Shown in pieces: positions 43,035-54,550 of a DNA stretch of 64,000 nucleotides. The stretch is from contig JAEVLN010000039.1 of NCBI GenBank assembly GCA_018350325.1, positions 62,001 through 126,000 on the forward strand, in the 5' to 3' direction. Positions within the stretch are counted from its first letter, which is position 1; the number at the start of each line of letters is the position of its first letter. Source of the stretch: Globodera rostochiensis. Its lineage: Eukaryota > Nematoda > Chromadorea > Rhabditida > Heteroderidae. Both the position numbers and the translations under genes were made by a program. The notes below the pieces were generated by a model. The model did no database searches. It saw only the letters and a program-made list of their open reading frames with translations, and was not told the origin of the DNA.

Positions 43035-44034
43035 TTAGATTTCTTCCACAGAATGCCCATCGAAAGAATTTGGATGGAATTTCTGTCTTTTAAATTGCCT
43101 TATCCATCTATCCAAAGTGGCGCTTCCAATTTTCAACATTTTAGCAATGCCCTTGTCATTAAGTTTAGGGGTTTTGTCCTTAATTTTATAATAACTTTTC
43201 AGCAATTCCTTTTGTTTGCTATGGCCGTATTTATGGTTTGGTTCTGCAAAAGAATTTTAATTAATATAAATAAATCATTAAATTGGACTCAAATACTCAC
43301 CGGTTTGGCCAAGTTTCCAATTGGAAATAGTTCTAAAACAGATGCCCAATTCTTTTGCCACAGTTTCATCAATTTCGTGATGATAAGAGTTTTTGAATCC
43401 GGCCCGCTTTAACTCGGCTTTTTTTTGATCAAATTTCTCTACCAAATTTTTTTGCTCATTTTTTGGATTTATTCGACTTAAGCCAAATTCTTTTTTCCAT
43501 TCATATATTTTTGTGCGACTGGCTTTTAAATGTTTAGCAGTCCTCAATTTGATTCCATTCTTTTTTTGAATATTTTCCTTTTTGCTTAAATTCGTCTTTA
43601 ATTGCGTGGAATTTGTCAATAATTTTACGTTTTCGCTCATTTTAAGCAATATTTTCGGATGAAAAAATTTCTTCACTATTTTTGACATTATCAGACTGAT
43701 CAGACTCTGTGAGAGAAGGATTCTGATCAGTTGAATTGGGTTCAATTTCCAGAGTGATCAGACTCCTTGAGAGGAGACTTCTGATTAGTTGAATTGGGTT
43801 CAATTTGTCCAAGTTGGTCGTTCTGTCGGTCGATTTGGTGATGGACATTTTGTCCAAAGTTTGTTGGCGCCGGCGTTTTCAAATCTTTGGCGGCTTCATC
43901 TTTGTCCACTACGAATAATTCGTCAAATGTTTGGAGTGGCAATTCTTCCAATTCCTCCAATTGTACGGATTCGGCTTTGTCCAGTGAATTTGTTGCAAAA
44001 AATGAGACAAAATTAAAATACAAAACTTTTTCAT
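43035..44034 (-). pseudogene. HTH family pseudogene, copy 11
   Basis: The ATG at 44034 is followed by a 1-bp loss in the signal peptide (AATTTTGTCTC). The type B acidic block lacks the WW residues (FDELFVVDKDEA). Frameshifts follow in the repeats and HTH1 (KHLKASRTKIYEWKKEFG). HTH2 is readable, and the 57-bp intron is present. Exon 2 keeps HTH3 (IAKMLKIGSATLDRWIRQFK) and ends early at VEEI. It is head-to-head with copy 12, with only about 110 bp between. Confidence 0.85.
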
Positions 44035-44046
44035 TTTATTTGAATT

Positions 44047-44155
44047 TTACCGAGACTCGAGACCGAGAAATGAACCCGAGTCTCGAGACCGAGAAATGAA
44101 CCCTAGTCTCGAGACCGAGAATGACCCCGAGACTCGAGACCGAGACCGAGAATTT
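44047..44155. repeat. CGAGACTCGAGACCGAG repeats between divergent copies
   Basis: Four or five units of GTCTCGAGACCGAGAAATGA or its near-palindromic variants fill the space between copies 11 and 12. They abut FWILIF of copy 12, whose start codon and promoter are gone. Confidence 0.8.
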
Positions 44156-44470
44156 TGGATTTTAATTTTTATGTCATTATTTGCATCAAATTTACTGGAC
44201 AAAGCCGAATCCGTAAAATTGGAGCTCAAAACATTTGATGAAATATTCGGAGAAGGCTGGTGGGACAAAGGTGAACCCGAAGATTTGAAAATGCCGGCGC
44301 CAACAAACTTTGGACAAAATGTCCATTACCAAATCGACCGGCAGAACACCCAAATTGGACAAATTGAACCCAATTCAACTGATCAGCTTGCACAAATTGG
44401 ACCTAATTCAATTGATCAGCTTGTACAAATTGAACCCAATTCAACTGATCAGAATCCTCCGCTCACAGAG
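44148..44470 (+). pseudogene. HTH family fragment, copy 12 (no start, no HTH)
   Basis: It begins at EFWILIFMSLFASNLLDKAE without the ATG, then type A acidic sequence (FDEIFGEGWWDKGEPEDLK), three repeats, and LTE. It breaks at CTCACAGAG directly into the 5' flank of copy 13. The junction looks like unequal recombination between two tandem copies. Confidence 0.85.
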
Positions 44471-44507
44471 TTGCCCATAAATTCAGAGGTTATTTTATCA
44501 AAATAAA

Positions 44508-45363
44508 ATGGAATTTTGAAATTTAATTGGTTTTACTCTTTGCAATAAATTCACTGGACAAAGCCAAATCCGTACAATTGGACGGAATAGAGGAATTGCC
44601 ACTCCAAACATTTGACGAATTATTCGTAGATGAATGAATGGTGGGACAAAGATGAAGCCGAAGATGAAAATACCGGCGCCAACAAACTTTGGACAAAATG
44701 TCCATTACCAAATCGACCGACAGAACACCCAATTTGGACAAATTGACCCCAATTCAACTGATCAGAATCCTTCTCACACAGAGTCTGATCACTCTGATAA
44801 TGCCAAAAATGGCGAAGAAATTACTTCAAATGAAAAACGTAAAATTATCGACAATTTCAACAAAATGAAAGACGATTTTAAGCAAAAAGGAAAATATTCA
44901 ATAAATGAATGGAATCAAATTGAGGAAAAAATTGCTAAACATTTAAAAGTCAATCGCACAAAAATATATGAATGGAAAAAAGAATTTGGCTTAAGTCGAA
45001 TAAATCCAAAAAATGAGCAAAAAAATTTGGTAGAGAAATTTGATCAGAGAAAAGCCGAGTTAAAGCGGGACGGACTGAAAACTCTTATTCAAATCAAATT
45101 GATGAAACTGTCGCAAAAGAGTTGGGCTTAAGTCATACAACAATTTACAAGTGGAAACGTGAACTTGGCAGATCAAAATTCTAAAATTAGAGACCAGGAT
45201 ATTGCCAAAATGTTGAAAATTGGAAGAAGCACTTTGTGTAATTGGAAAAAGGCAATTTAACCAACAGCAATTGCATCCAAATTTCTGTTATGGACCTTCT
45301 GTTGAACAGAATGCCGACTCAAACATTCATGAAATCGATAACTCAAATTCGGGAAGTATTTGA
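44508..45363 (+). pseudogene. HTH family pseudogene, copy 13
   Basis: The ATG at 44508 is followed by TGA at codon 4. The type B acidic block is interrupted by a duplicated GATGAAT. One repeat, HTH1 (IAKHLKVNRTKIYEWKKEFG) and HTH2 follow, with a frameshift at about 45078. The end of exon 1, the intron and the start of exon 2 are deleted together (CTTGGCAGATCAAAATTC). HTH3 and the tail continue to TGA 45361. Confidence 0.85.
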
Positions 45364-45539
45364 ATGGGCAATTATTTGGAAAAATTTTTTTTTGGAATTT
45401 AATGATTTGAAAGTTTAAAATTTGTTTTGAAAATGCGCTTTATTCACGCACCGTTTAACAATCTGTTTACATTCATTAGATAAAATTAAAAAGATTTATT
45501 GATAATTAAGCTCACTATCAGTGCCGATTTCACTAAAAA

Positions 45540-46068
45540 CTTCAAGAGTGTAACTCGCTCCCGCATGCGAAGTCTGCGGGGTTATCAGAAGACCTTACAT
45601 ATTTAAAAATGGCGTTTCTCTCTTTTCGGACTTCTGTTAACCGATTTCGATACAACCGTTTGAGAGGCATCGCTGGCCAACCATGATAATACAATTTGTG
45701 AATCAACCCTAAAGAAAATTTTTTCAAAGGAGCGGTCAAAATTCTTTGTGATGAAGTTTTTGGCCCGAACTGTAACTAATCCCAGTTGGGGTATGGTAAC
45801 CCCGTCATTTGTAAACTTTTTTGGCCTCAGGCGAGATTTTTCAAAGAGTAGTGAAACTATGGATTGTCCATCCCGCTCTGCTCGTAAGTTCAGCAGTTGC
45901 AAAAGCATTTGGGCCGGCATCAGAAAAAATGTGGAGCTGGAGAGTGGCCTTGCTGCACGGGGTTTGCCGAGCAAACGTCAATGGTGGACCGTTCCAATCC
46001 GAAATAATTGCGGCCCATATCCTTTTGTGTTCCTCTCCTATCGGGTCATCCAATCCCTTACCTAACAA
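45540..46068 (-). pseudogene. Bel/Pao retrotransposon RNase H region, degenerate
   Basis: Reading down the minus strand in shifting frames: LGKGLDDPIGEEHKRIWAAI, LQLHIFSDAGPNAFATAELT, then LFEKSRLRPKKFTNDGVTIP, QLGLVTVRAKNFI, FFRVDSQIVLSWLASD and KYVRSSDNPADFACGSELHS. This order (SDA, KSR..P....IP.LEL, DS..VLSWL, Y.....NPAD..) is that of the RNase H segment of Bel/Pao pol proteins. At least two frame changes show it is dead. Confidence 0.75.
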
Positions 46069-46102
46069 AGGGAAGGTTCCTAAGTGACCGCGGAGTTTCG
46101 GG

Positions 46103-46583
46103 ATGAAACTTGGTACACTGATAGATCACCCCCACATTTCTACCACAAAGTTGCGGACGCCTGGGGTACGAGATCCCTCAAAGTTTTTGCATTTTCACTT
46201 AACGACAAAAGACTACAAGCGCTCAAGTGCTGGTGTCGCATGGTTTGCGAAAGAATGTGGAGGTAGAGGCAAATACACCGTAGGGATTACTTTCCCTCAA
46301 ATTAAATTTGCCCTTTTTCAATCGATGGGCTCATTACCCCAAGCATCACTCACCCTAGCTGCTTGTCTGGGTTGGATAAATGATCTTTTAAAATTTTGGC
46401 AAATATTCTCTTGCAGCTGGATCGCCGTACTTCCCCGTTGTTGTTAAAGGACCTGATCATACAGAATTCATGATCTATCAAAGTGATTTCAAATATGGCT
46501 ACATCAATGATTTTTTTGAACTTCTCGATAAGGCAGTTGGACAAACGGTGACTTTCTGTTTTATGCTTGTAAAATGGCCATAG
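46103..46583 (+). CDS. Small two-exon hypothetical protein
   Basis: Exons 46103-46370 and 46417-46583, a 46-nt phase-1 intron (GTTGGATAA...TCTCTTGCAG), give 144 aa and stop TAG. The protein starts MKLGTLIDHPHISTTKLRTP, includes SSAGVAWFAKECGGRGKYTV and ITFPQIKFALFQSMGSLPQA, and exon 2 reads GSPYFPVVVKGPDHTEFMIY, QSDFKYGYINDFFELLDKAV and GQTVTFCFMLVKWP. The intron and frame continuity favour a gene or its 3' end. No family is recognised. It lies just beyond the Bel/Pao remnant, on the opposite strand. Confidence 0.42.
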
Positions 46584-46599
46584 TACATTTCATTGTGAT

Positions 46600-46840
46600 G
46601 CTCAATTCCCCTAAAAAAATGCAAAAAGAAAATATTAAAAAAAAAGTAACAAACTGACAAAAGTAAACAGTAAAATTGTCTCAAAAGTAAAAAAATAAAT
46701 AAATAAAATTGTGTTGTGCTTGTATTGTGGTTTGTATGGACTCAGTGTCTGCTACCTCCTCGCGGTTGAGTCTGGAATTTAAACCCGAGAGAAAACCTTA
46801 AAAAGCAAAGCCCTATTTGAGAGAGTGCTCTCAAAGCCTT
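46600..46840. other. Intergenic
   Basis: AT-rich. No feature is recognised. Confidence 0.4.
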
Positions 46841-46849
46841 TTAATGGGA

Positions 46850-47345
46850 GGAGGGACGGATGAAAACGCCGGTTCTTCTAATGTGCCGAACAACTGTGTC
46901 ATGACTGTCTCTTTCTGGGTTTTCTTTGCCTAATTTTTTCCACTTGTCTCGAATATGCCGTCCGAAGGTGCACCGTCTCGAATATGCCGTCCGAAGGTGC
47001 ATCGACCCGACGGTGCGGTAGTCGAACGTTTGATGAGACCACGCGTTTGGTTTTAAAGCTTGGTATGGCGAGAACCGGGACTCTTGTTGTTGCTGTGGTA
47101 AAAGCTCATGAAAGTTCATTCTTTTAAGTGACTCCCTGTTTTGGTGCTCTTCCTTTAATGCCAAAAAAAGACAATTGATTTGGATTATTGTGTACCCCAA
47201 CGATTCCCTGCAAAAAACTCGTTTGTCCTAGCACTGGGCCCTTGCCAGTCTGGTGTTCCGGTTGATGCAGAAAAGAAACACGGATCGGTGTCGGTGCCGG
47301 AATTTCAGCTTCGTCCGAGGAAATGTACAAAAACATCTTCAACCC
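46850..47345 (-). pseudogene. Possible Bel/Pao C-terminal remnant
   Basis: A minus frame ends RDSHDTVVRHIRRTGVFIRP then SSH and stop, similar in style to the C-terminal tail of Bel/Pao integrases (charged segment, then RP.SHL). Upstream is HLRTAYSRRCTFGRHIRDKW. An 18-21-bp duplication (CTCGAATATGCCGTCCGAAG) lies within. Assignment is tentative. Confidence 0.28.
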
Positions 47346-47349
47346 TTCA

Positions 47350-48260
47350 GAAGATTCCTCAGGTGTTGGCCTTGGCTGTTCGGGTCGTGGCAGTGCTGTC
47401 TCTCGTTGAATCTGCTGATCCTCCTCTTATTCTCCGGCGTGTGGCTGTGCCAGAATTTCCGATTCGTCAAAAGCGGGGCCCAAAAACTATGGGTTAAGAG
47501 TTGAAGAACAGCATTCTTGTTGAAAAAATGCCGGAGAGATCGGTTCTTTCAGCTACTGTGTGGTTACAAACGCTCCCAGATGTGCAGGTTGAACTGTAAA
47601 CTCTGGCACGGGCGGTTGGCGTGGCGGCATACGGTGTCCTGTAAATATTTTAAAAGTAACCAGATTTAAAGTCACCAACGAAACGATTTGGCCTCGTATC
47701 CCATTACTGTCACGCCGTCCGCAATTCGTTCATTACGGCTATGCTTAAATAATAAAAAAATGCTGAGGCTGTACACAAAAACGGCTAAATAGGGATTTAT
47801 TCTCAAAAAGGGCTGAAATAGGGATTTTTAGGGACTAAAAAGTCGCTCTAATTCAAAATTTTTAGAAATGAATGTGATTTCTGTGCTTCTCTCGTCAAAC
47901 CCTATTCGCAAAAAAAAAAGTAAACCCCTAAAAATCCGGTCCCTATCAATGACTGTTGACTAAAAAGTCGTTGCATGCACATCTTTTCCGTAAGACCAAA
48001 GTTGGCGCAGTTCAAACCCGATGTGCAAAGTCTTGAGGAGTGGTTCGGAAAATTGTTTGTCAAAGTGATTTTTAATCGTGGAATGCAGCGAATTTTTACT
48101 TGAATAAGTTATATGTAAATTTACTAAAAAATTAATTTTTTTACAAAAAAAAAATTCGTAACAATTTTTTGAATAAAATTAACAACCCAAGCTAATTAGA
48201 TAAATAGCTAATTTAGCTCTATCAGAAAAGAAAAAAGTGAATTTCTATTGCTCATCGTTT
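47350..48260. other. Intergenic, mixed
   Basis: Open frames on both strands at 47180-47500 are not clearly coding. 47760-47960 is AAAATAGGG-type repetitive DNA. No gene is called. Confidence 0.35.
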
Positions 48261-48263
48261 CAT

Positions 48264-49219
48264 TCAAATACTTCCCGAGTTCACAATTTCCTGAACATTT
48301 GAGCCGGCGTGCCCATCGACAGAATTTTGATGAAATTCCTGTCGTTTAAATTGTCTCTTCCAATTAATCAAAGTGCGTGATCCAATTTTCAACATTTTGG
48401 CAATGTCCTCGTCTCTATTTTCAGGATTTTTGTCCTTAATTTCATAATAACGTTTCATTAATTCCATTTGTTCGCTGTGGGAATATTTATGGGTTGGTTC
48501 TGCAAAAGAATTTATAATTATAAATAAATAATAAATTTGGGGCTCGAAATATACTCACTGGTTTGGCCTAATTTTCGTTTCCAATTGTAAATTGTTACAA
48601 AACTGAGGCCCAACTCTTTTGCGACTTTTTCATTTATTTCTTTGTAGGAATTTTTGAATCCGTCCCGCGTTAACTCGGCTTTTATTTGATCAAATTTTTC
48701 TATTAAATTTTGTCGCTCATTTATTTCCTTCCCAAAGTTATGGACTTTTCGACTTAAGTCAAATTCTTTTTTCCATTCATATATTTTTGTGCGACTGACT
48801 TTTAAATGTGTAGCAATTTTCTCCTCAGTTTTTTTCCATTCTTTTGTTGAATATTTTCCTTTTTGCTTAAATTTGTCTTTAATTGCGTGGAATTTGTCGA
48901 TTACTTTACGTTTCCGCTCATCTTCAGCAATATTTTCGTTCTGTTCTTCACCATTTTTGGCATTATCAGAGTGATCAGACTCTGTGAGAGAAGGATTCTG
49001 ATCAGTTGAATTGGGTTCAATTTGTCCAAGTTGGGCGTTTTGCCGATCGATTTGGTTATGGAAATTGTGTTCAAGCGTTAATTTATGCCATTCTTCGGCT
49101 TTGTCATTGTCCCACCAGCCTTCTCCGAATATTTCATCAAATAATTGTACGGATTCGCCTTTGTCCAGTGAATTTGTTTCAACGAATGACACCAAAATTA
49201 AAATCCATAACTTTTCCAT
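48264..49219 (-). CDS. Secreted triple-HTH family protein, copy 14 (intact)
   Basis: Exon 1 is 49219-48559 and exon 2 is 48499-48264, with a 59-bp phase-1 intron (GTGAGT...TTTTGCAG), giving 298 aa. A signal peptide (MEKLWILILVSFVETNSLDK) is followed by a shortened acidic block (VQLFDEIFGEGWWDNDKAEE), a diverged HKLTLEHNFHNQ in place of the usual TPPTNFGQNVHHQ, a single GQIEPNSTDQ, HTH1 (IATHLKVSRTKIYEWKKEFD), HTH2 (VAKELGLSFVTIYNWKRKLG) and HTH3 (IAKMLKIGSRTLINWKRQFK). The tail lacks the VEENAAA segment (GHAGSNVQEIVNSGSI), as in copy 6. No disruption is visible; it is the shortest intact member. Confidence 0.8.
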
Positions 49220-49615
49220 TTTATGCAGCACGAATGAAATGGGTATTCATATAAATGAAATTTTTAATAATTACACCCGAATCAATACTTTACATCTCAT
49301 AGATTATAATATTCACCATTTTATAAAAGGTGCTATCGATTATTAATGTCAAATGAAACAAAAAAAATTTTATAATTTAAATTCGCCCTGGTGGTAAAGT
49401 AACATATTCGCTTCTGTTGGCATTTTCCCCACAGATGTCGTAACTTTTCCTCAAATTTTGATCTTTGCGAGCAGGGAAAATTCAATTTTTGCGCTAAATT
49501 TTAATCGACCAAAAATTGGACGATTTTTATTAGCATAAGTCTTTAATATTCCATTTTTTCCCCTTGGCAGCGCCTATCGGCACCGCCGACTTCCCTCCCC
49601 CCAGCAGTAAAGAAT
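49220..49615. other. 5' flank of copy 14 and spacer
   Basis: Promoter-like remnants (CCCGAATCAATACTTTACAT) at 49265-49330. A GCGCCTATCGGCACCG motif is near 49570. No gene. Confidence 0.45.
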
Positions 49616-49616
49616 T

Positions 49617-50506
49617 TCAAAAACTTTTGAAATTTTTTTAACAGAAAATGTTAAAAATTTAAAAAAAATACCGAAAATTTTTTTGGAAAAATTGCTTAAC
49701 AAACAATCAAAAGTTGAATATTTTCCTTTAAATTTTCCTGTTAAGCTCAATCATATCTGTCGTGTTTGAAGGATGGCATTCACAATGCCAAGAATAAGTA
49801 GGACAATTCGTCCCTTCCCTTGCCCATATAATGTGTGTGCTTTCCCCCCCCCCCTTCCCCTGTCATTCACATTCGCCTTATCATAGTTACCTATTCCGGT
49901 TTGAATCCCACTCGTCCGAATCCCACTCCAGCCAAAAGCGTCTCGAATCCCACTCAAGCCAAAAGTTCCCGAATCCCCTAAAGCGTCTTAAGCTAAGCCT
50001 AAGCTTGATCTAAGCTAAGCGTAGGCTTATGCTGGCTTAGGCTTAGGCCTAAGCCTAACAAACCCCAAGCCAGGGTGGCTTAGGCCTAAGCTAGGCTTAA
50101 TATTAGCTTCAGTACGGGACTGAATCGGCACTCAGAGTGGGATTCAGACCGGTAGCCGCGCAGTCAGCAAAAATGAACGATTGCAAAAAGCCTGGGTGGC
50201 TCGCAAATTTTTCAGAGTCTGCGTGACAAATTCGTCGAAAACACTCAAATAAACTGTAAATTGACACCGGGACGGTGCAATCGCCTGGAATATTTGGGAG
50301 GAGCGTTTCGACTTCTCATCAAATTGCGCGGTATTACCGACGCTGAGACAAAGAAGTTGTTGTTCTTTACCTAAATCGGCCCGATTTATGAGGAAATGCG
50401 TCAAATGGCAAAAATATTCAACTTTTTGATTGTTTGTTAAGCAATTTTTCCAAAAAAATTTTTAGTATTTTTTTTAGAATTTTTAACATTTTGTTAAAAA
50501 AATTTT
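49617..50506. mobile_element. Long-TIR element, about 890 bp
   Basis: Left 49617-49730 and right 50403-50506 are imperfect reverse complements of about 105-110 bp, including AAAATTGCTTAACAAACAAT. The interior holds CGAATCCCACTC repeats at 49905-49975 and a palindromic GCTTAGGCCTAAGC cluster at 49980-50110. No transposase was found. The target duplication is unclear in the AT-rich flanks. Confidence 0.7.
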
Positions 50507-50795
50507 AATCAAAGTTATACCTGGTCTCATTTTTGCCCACCTTTTATTTTACCTGGTTCAATCATTAATTAGTAGGGATGATACTTTTAGGCTCGAAGGA
50601 CCTCAAAATAGGCGCCTAAATAGGCTCGAAATGTATAAATAACAATAGATTTTACCGAGAGTTATTAAAACAATTTTTTAATCCATTCACTAATATATCC
50701 GCTTTAGACTGAAGTAATTTATTAAACAAAATGAATTGCCAATTTTTTATTGACGAATAGTTTGATAAAATCTTTTGCAAACAGTGACTATTCAT

Positions 50796-51012
50796 TCAAA
50801 TACTTCCCGCGTTCGAGTTCCCAATTTCCTGAACATTTGCCGCGGCATTCTCTTCCACAGAATGTTCATCGACAGAATTTGGATGAATTTGCTGTCGTTT
50901 AAATAGCTTTTTCCATCTAACCAAAGTGGCTAATCCAATTTTCAACATTTTGGCATTGTCCCCGTCACTAATTTTAGGATTTTGATCTTTAATTTCATAA
51001 TAACGTTTCATT
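50796..51012 (-). pseudogene. Orphan exon 2 fragment of HTH family
   Basis: Reads MKRYYEIKDQNPKISDGDNA, KMLKIGLATLVRWKKLFKRQ and a complete tail to NAGSI with TGA at 50796. It is open throughout, but exon 1 and the acceptor are missing; upstream DNA is unrelated. Confidence 0.82.
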
Positions 51013-51019
51013 TGTATTG

Positions 51020-51785
51020 TTTTTCTATGCCTTATTTGCAAAAAAAAAACGGATGCCATTGCGTTGCCCCAGATAATGTCGAAGCCAGGAAATGTCGACT
51101 CGGCCAAAAACGACGAAATGTTGGAAAAAAAATTTTAGGGATTCGGGGGCGTAGAATCCGATCTGACCCCCATTTTGCCAATCCCGCCCATTCTTTCCAA
51201 AAACCTGATGGGATAATGAGAGGAGACCAATTTATTGCCTGACAACATTGTTTCGTCATATGCAAAGGCACGGATCCAGAAAATTGAAGTCCAAAGCAAA
51301 ATGTTTTGATCAGCTTCCTAACCTTGTCAATCAGTTTATTGACGATGTACGGCTACAAAGTACGGAATCTTTGTTTTTTCGACCAAATAAATGTTTTTTG
51401 TCCATCCGTTTACTTTGCCATGACCTCTGAAAGACTGGCTGCCGCCCAGAGAATCACATTCTTCAGCCAAAAAACTTAAAAAAGTTCAAAAATATCGATT
51501 TTTTAAGTTTTTTGGCCATAACTTTTTTGATACCTGGCCAATTACAAAGCTTTAGCTTAATGATTGCTTCATCTCATCAAGAGCATCCGAATGGCTATAA
51601 TAATCTCTGAATCTGTTTGAAGCCAGTTATTGCCCCCGGTCTGCATTCGAGCGGTCTGCATTCGGATATGTAGCCTAAATTCCAACAGAAACGGAAATGT
51701 CACTAACCCCCAGGGCGAATTTGAATTATTTTAATATAATTTTTTTTCATACGGCTATTAACAACGATCACCATTTTTATAAAAT
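51020..51785. other. Repeat-derived sequence related to 2230-2500
   Basis: 51290-51390 (frame QFIDDVRL...) is the paralogue of the region interrupted by the hAT-like element. No gene is supported. Confidence 0.4.
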
Positions 51786-52000
51786 GGTGAATATTATTAG
51801 AAAGAAAAATATTCCATGAGACGTCAGGAATATTAATTTGGTTCCGGTTCAAAAAGGTTGGGTATGAGATGTCATAAATATTGATTCGGGTGAGATAATT
51901 ATTCAAAATATCATTTATGAGCCCATGGGCTGTCATTTATTACTTTCAATAATTTTTTTGCCAAGGCTAAATAACATATATTAATATTTAAAAATTTGAA
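51785..52000 (+). promoter_or_regulatory. Shared upstream block before truncated copy
   Basis: GAGACGTCAGGAATATTAAT, TTGGTTCCGGTTCAAA, GATTCGGGTGAGATAATTAT and GGGCTGTCATTTATTACTTT occur in the standard order, followed at 52131 by only a stub of the gene. Confidence 0.45.
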
Positions 52001-52130
52001 TATTAAAAGATTTATTTTGTGAATAAATTATTCTTTAAAATCTTTTTGCGAGAAATTCTTTAACACAAAATTATTGACTAATTTTTGCAAAATTAAATTC
52101 AGAGGTTGTTGTTTTTTGCCCACCAAATAA

Positions 52131-52215
52131 AATGGAATAATTTTGGCGGCATTCTTTGTAACAAATTCATTGGATAAAGCCGAATCAGTACAATTGGAGG
52201 AATTGGAAGAAGGGG
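52131..52215 (+). pseudogene. HTH family 5' stub
   Basis: ATGGAATAATTTTGG (stop at codon 3), then AAFFVTNSLDKAESVQLEEL, ending abruptly at GAAGAAGGGGG where a GCCAAGCGGTTCAA repeat begins. Confidence 0.8.
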
Positions 52216-53440
52216 GAAAAAGCCAAGCGGTTCAATACTTTTTTAAAAGTTCTGAAAAAGCACCCTTTTTGGAATAACCTTTTCACGAATTTTCGAATTG
52301 CCCAGTTTTAACATTAACATAGGCACTATTCCACCTTACCGACATTTAAAAATTCGGCGTTTCCCGCCAAATCTGAAATTTTCATTGAAATTTGTACAAA
52401 TAGCGGAAGCTAATGCCATTCTAAAACGGAACATAATTTTTAAACGATGATCGACCCTTTTAAAATTCGGCAAAATGGGTACGGAAACCCTATCACACGT
52501 CATGCATAATTTGTTAAAAAGTAATTTTTTTTAGTGCCTATAAATTAGGGGTTACTCTGTCCGGATTTATATAATTTACTGATTTACGGTCTTTAATCAC
52601 CACGATTAATTAACGAGTATAGGTGCTATCTACTAACCTTCTATTCTATATCCGTGTGTAATAAATTTTGTAGGTCCCCTTAGTTATGATACATTTTGAT
52701 GATGCTAAAACAGAAAAAACAAAATCAAAAAATGCAAATAGAATTGGCTGTTTTAACTTTGATTATTTATTACAATAATTTCACAAGTTATTGGACTGGT
52801 TCCAGAAACACTTTATATAAATGGAAAATGTATAATTATCAAAAAAACATATGCCACCAAATTTTAAAAATTCTGGTAATTTTTTTCGAATTTTAGGAAT
52901 AGGAGGGGTCGGGCACAGGCGCCGCCGGGGAAAAAATAAAAGATTTAGTGAATTCAATTAGGGAAATGTGCCTAAAATTTGCAAAAAAAAAAGAATCGCC
53001 ATTTTATAAGACTTTCTAACTGATTTTTTTGCTTTCTGACTAAGAATCAATAAAATGGAGTAATTATTAAAATAATAAAGTAAAATGGATTTCAGTCGGG
53101 GAGTAGAAACTCCGTTAAATAAATAGGAGACAGAATTTAAACACAGAGCTATACGAGGATTGAATAGGAATGCTGTGCAAAAGATATTAAATTAAAAATA
53201 AAATTTGGCATTAGGTAATTTTCAAATCTTTTAAGCTCGGAATGCTAAACAAATTCTCACCCAAAATGCCATTTCTCGGTTCGGGAGCGAGACTATTGCG
53301 TATACATTACCAACAACTAGAAATGCGCGTGCTTTTATATGATGATGAGGGTTGCGCAAAAGAATCTGTTTTGGATTTAAGTGTATAAGCGAGAGCGATG
53401 AAGACGAGAACGAAACCGAATCTGAACCGAAATTGGAACA
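52216..53440. other. Intergenic; reversed extended upstream region
   Basis: 52540-52760 is the reverse complement of the AACAGCCAATTCTATTTGC / CACCCCTAATTTATAGGCAC upstream repeat. A CAGGCGCCGCCGGGG string lies near 52916. No gene is supported. Confidence 0.45.
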
Positions 53441-53441
53441 A

Positions 53442-54550
53442 ATATGGCAATCTGTTGAATTTGATCAGGTTAATTCAGGGGTTCAAGATTCCTTTTTGGA
53501 TTTTATTTTATATATTTAAAAACAAGTTTAAACTTTTTTTTCTTTACCATAATTTGATTCTGGGTAGGGGTTTTATTGGATAAATTGAAAAGAGAATAAC
53601 AGATACATAATTTCAAAAAAATGTTATGTTCACTTTTTTATTTATTTTTTTGAATCACGTCCACCTTGTTTAAAATTTAAATATTCATATAATGCTAATC
53701 CTAATCATTTAAGAAAAGCTTGAAATGTTCAGAATTTTCTAAAAATGAAAAATGAACATTGCGAATACAGCCGAAGCGAAATAAAAGTTTTGGGGGTTTT
53801 TCAAACATTGACCAATCATTTAAAATTTTCCGAATTCGAGTTCCCAATTTTTTGAACATTTGCCGCGGTATTTTCTTCGACAGAATTTGGATGGAAGTGT
53901 TGTCGATCAAATTGCTTTTTCCATATATATAAAGTGTTTGTTCCAATTTTCAACATTTTGGCAATGTCCGCGTTTCTAATTTTAGGATTTTTGTCTTTAA
54001 TTTCATAATAACGTTTCATCAACAATTTCTTTTGTTTGTCATGGTCGTATTTATTGGCTGCTGCAAAAGGATTTTATTTATAAATAAATAAATAAAATTG
54101 GGCTTGAAATACTCACCGGTTTGGCCAAGTTCCCTTTTCCAAACATAAATTGTTCTAAAACTGAGGCCCAACTCTTTCGCGACAGTTTTATCTAATTCAT
54201 TATGATATGAACTTTTGAACCCGTCCCGCTTTAACTCGGCTTTTATTTGATCAAATTTCTCTATCAAATTTTTCCGCTCTTCTTTAGGGCACACATTTTG
54301 ACTAATGCCAAATTCTTTTTTCCATTCATATATTTTTTTGCGATAGACTTTTAAATGTTTGGCAATTTTATTTTCAATTCTAACCCTTTCTTTATCAGAA
54401 TATTTTCTTTTTTGCTTAAATTCGTTTTTTATTGCGTGGAATTTGTCGATAATTTTACGTTTTCGATCATCTTCGACATTGGATTCAATTTGTCCAGTGT
54501 GATCAGACTCCGTAAGAGGAGGATTCTGATCAGTTGAATTGGGTTCAATT
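53442..54550 (-). repeat. Recent segmental duplication, copy A
   Basis: Nearly identical to 57365-58478, including 3' non-coding DNA, exon 2, intron and the HTH-coding part of exon 1. Identity stops inside the repeat array of the gene. Confidence 0.92.
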
